Assembly: GCA_017941345.1 (NCBI GenBank)
Contig: JAGAWQ010000008.1
Coordinates: forward strand, 101,418 to 165,417
Reading direction: 5' to 3'
Length of the DNA stretch: 64,000 bases
DNA from: Prevotella sp.
Lineage (GTDB): Bacteria; Bacteroidota; Bacteroidia; Bacteroidales; Bacteroidaceae
Both the position numbers and the translations under genes were made by a program. Positions within the stretch are counted from its first letter, which is position 1; every line of letters begins with the position of its first letter. Below, piece after piece: positions 63,855 through 64,000 of the stretch. The notes under the pieces are model-generated. The model was not told the DNA's origin. It was given only the letters and a program-made list of their open reading frames with translations, and did not search any database.

Positions 63855-63876
63855 CTGTCCTAAGGCTGTCCTAAGG
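63855..63876. repeat. Two exact 11-nt tandem units upstream of rsmI
   Basis: ctgtcctaagg occurs at 63855-63865 and again at 63866-63876, followed by the degenerate cgagtcaaggc. It shares the 11-nt period of the other intergenic arrays. Confidence 0.75.
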
Positions 63877-63917
63877 CGAGTCAAGGCAGGAATCTCAACG
63901 ATTTCCTGCATTATTAT

Positions 63918-63948
63918 TTTGCCGATTCGGAAATTATTCCTATCTTTG
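63918..63948 (+). promoter_or_regulatory. Bacteroidetes-type promoter for rsmI
   Basis: TTTG (63918-63921), a 19-nt spacer and TATCTTTG (63941-63948) match the consensus. The ATG lies only 9 nt after the -7 element, so the mRNA would have almost no leader. Confidence 0.75.
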
Positions 63949-63957
63949 TCCGCGAAT

Positions 63958-64000
63958 ATGGGCATATTGTATATCGTTCCTACTCCTGTAGGCAATATGG
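63958..64000 (+). CDS. rsmI: RsmI-type 16S rRNA ribose methyltransferase, N-terminal fragment
   Basis: Only the first 14 residues are in the window: MGILYIVPTPVGNM. This matches the start of RsmI proteins (L-Y-V-V-P/A-T-P-I/V-G-N-L), where the glycine-rich strand contributes to S-adenosylmethionine binding. RsmI methylates the 2'-O of C1402 in 16S rRNA. The rest of the gene runs past the window end. The call rests on a short but characteristic stretch and a well-placed promoter. Confidence 0.7.
   Translation, partial: MGILYIVPTPVGNM

Noticed and set aside
63747-63995. Minus-strand open frame of 82 codons at the window end.
   Set aside because: It crosses the 11-nt array and the rsmI promoter and start; the rsmI N-terminus is the better explanation.

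Overview
The window looks like a Bacteroidales chromosome, most likely Prevotella or a close relative. The evidence is a SusC/SusD pair, several promoters of the Bacteroidetes type (TTTG, about 20 nt, TAnnTTTG), lipoproteins with the usual Bacteroidales signal peptides, a type V (FimA/Mfa1-type) fimbrial operon, and C-terminal tails resembling type IX secretion sorting domains. No rRNA, tRNA, CRISPR array or intact prophage was seen.

Region 1 (1-13.1 kb) is a fructan (levan/inulin) utilisation locus: SusC (5' cut off by the window), SusD, a DUF4960 surface glycan-binding lipoprotein, a LamG-GH32 enzyme, a DUF4980-GH32 enzyme and an inner-membrane MFS sugar importer. Between the two GH32 genes lie a DUF1573 gene and, on the opposite strand, a VapE/DUF3874 ATPase and a DUF6078-like protein. 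The vapE gene is bracketed by a 28-nt near-perfect inverted repeat embedded in 11-nt tandem arrays, so the locus looks split by an inserted cassette.

Region 2 (13.1-17.3 kb) holds housekeeping genes: a long-chain acyl-CoA ligase, release factor 2, a small membrane protein and a CYTH protein. An AT-rich four-helix-bundle gene sits between release factor 2 and the small membrane protein, enclosed by mirrored hairpins and 7-nt repeats.

Region 3 (17.3-63.1 kb) is a cell-surface locus. A TPR-transmembrane-AraC regulator is followed by a DUF3575/OmpA-like protein, two Mfa1-like fimbrillins, a FimB/Mfa2-like anchor, two further fimbrial lipoproteins, and two giant genes. These encode proteins of about 3,961 and up to 7,781 residues, built largely from repeats centred on V-Y/F-G-G-G. 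All are on the plus strand with short gaps, and no strong internal terminator was seen, so a transcript of up to 44 kb is possible. The first giant ends in a sorting-like tail. The second has no such tail and stops inside its repeat pattern, at a perfect 15-bp hairpin with the stop codon in the loop. This fimbria-plus-giant-solenoid assembly is the best candidate here for an undescribed system.

Region 4 (63.1-64 kb) holds a VanZ-like gene (minus strand), an 8 x 11-nt array and the start of rsmI.

A second theme is the intergenic DNA. At least seven places carry short tandem arrays with an 11- or 22-nt period but unrelated unit sequences, and at least five carry 7-nt-period arrays at gene ends or just before start codons. 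All homology calls are from reading the sequence; no database search was run.
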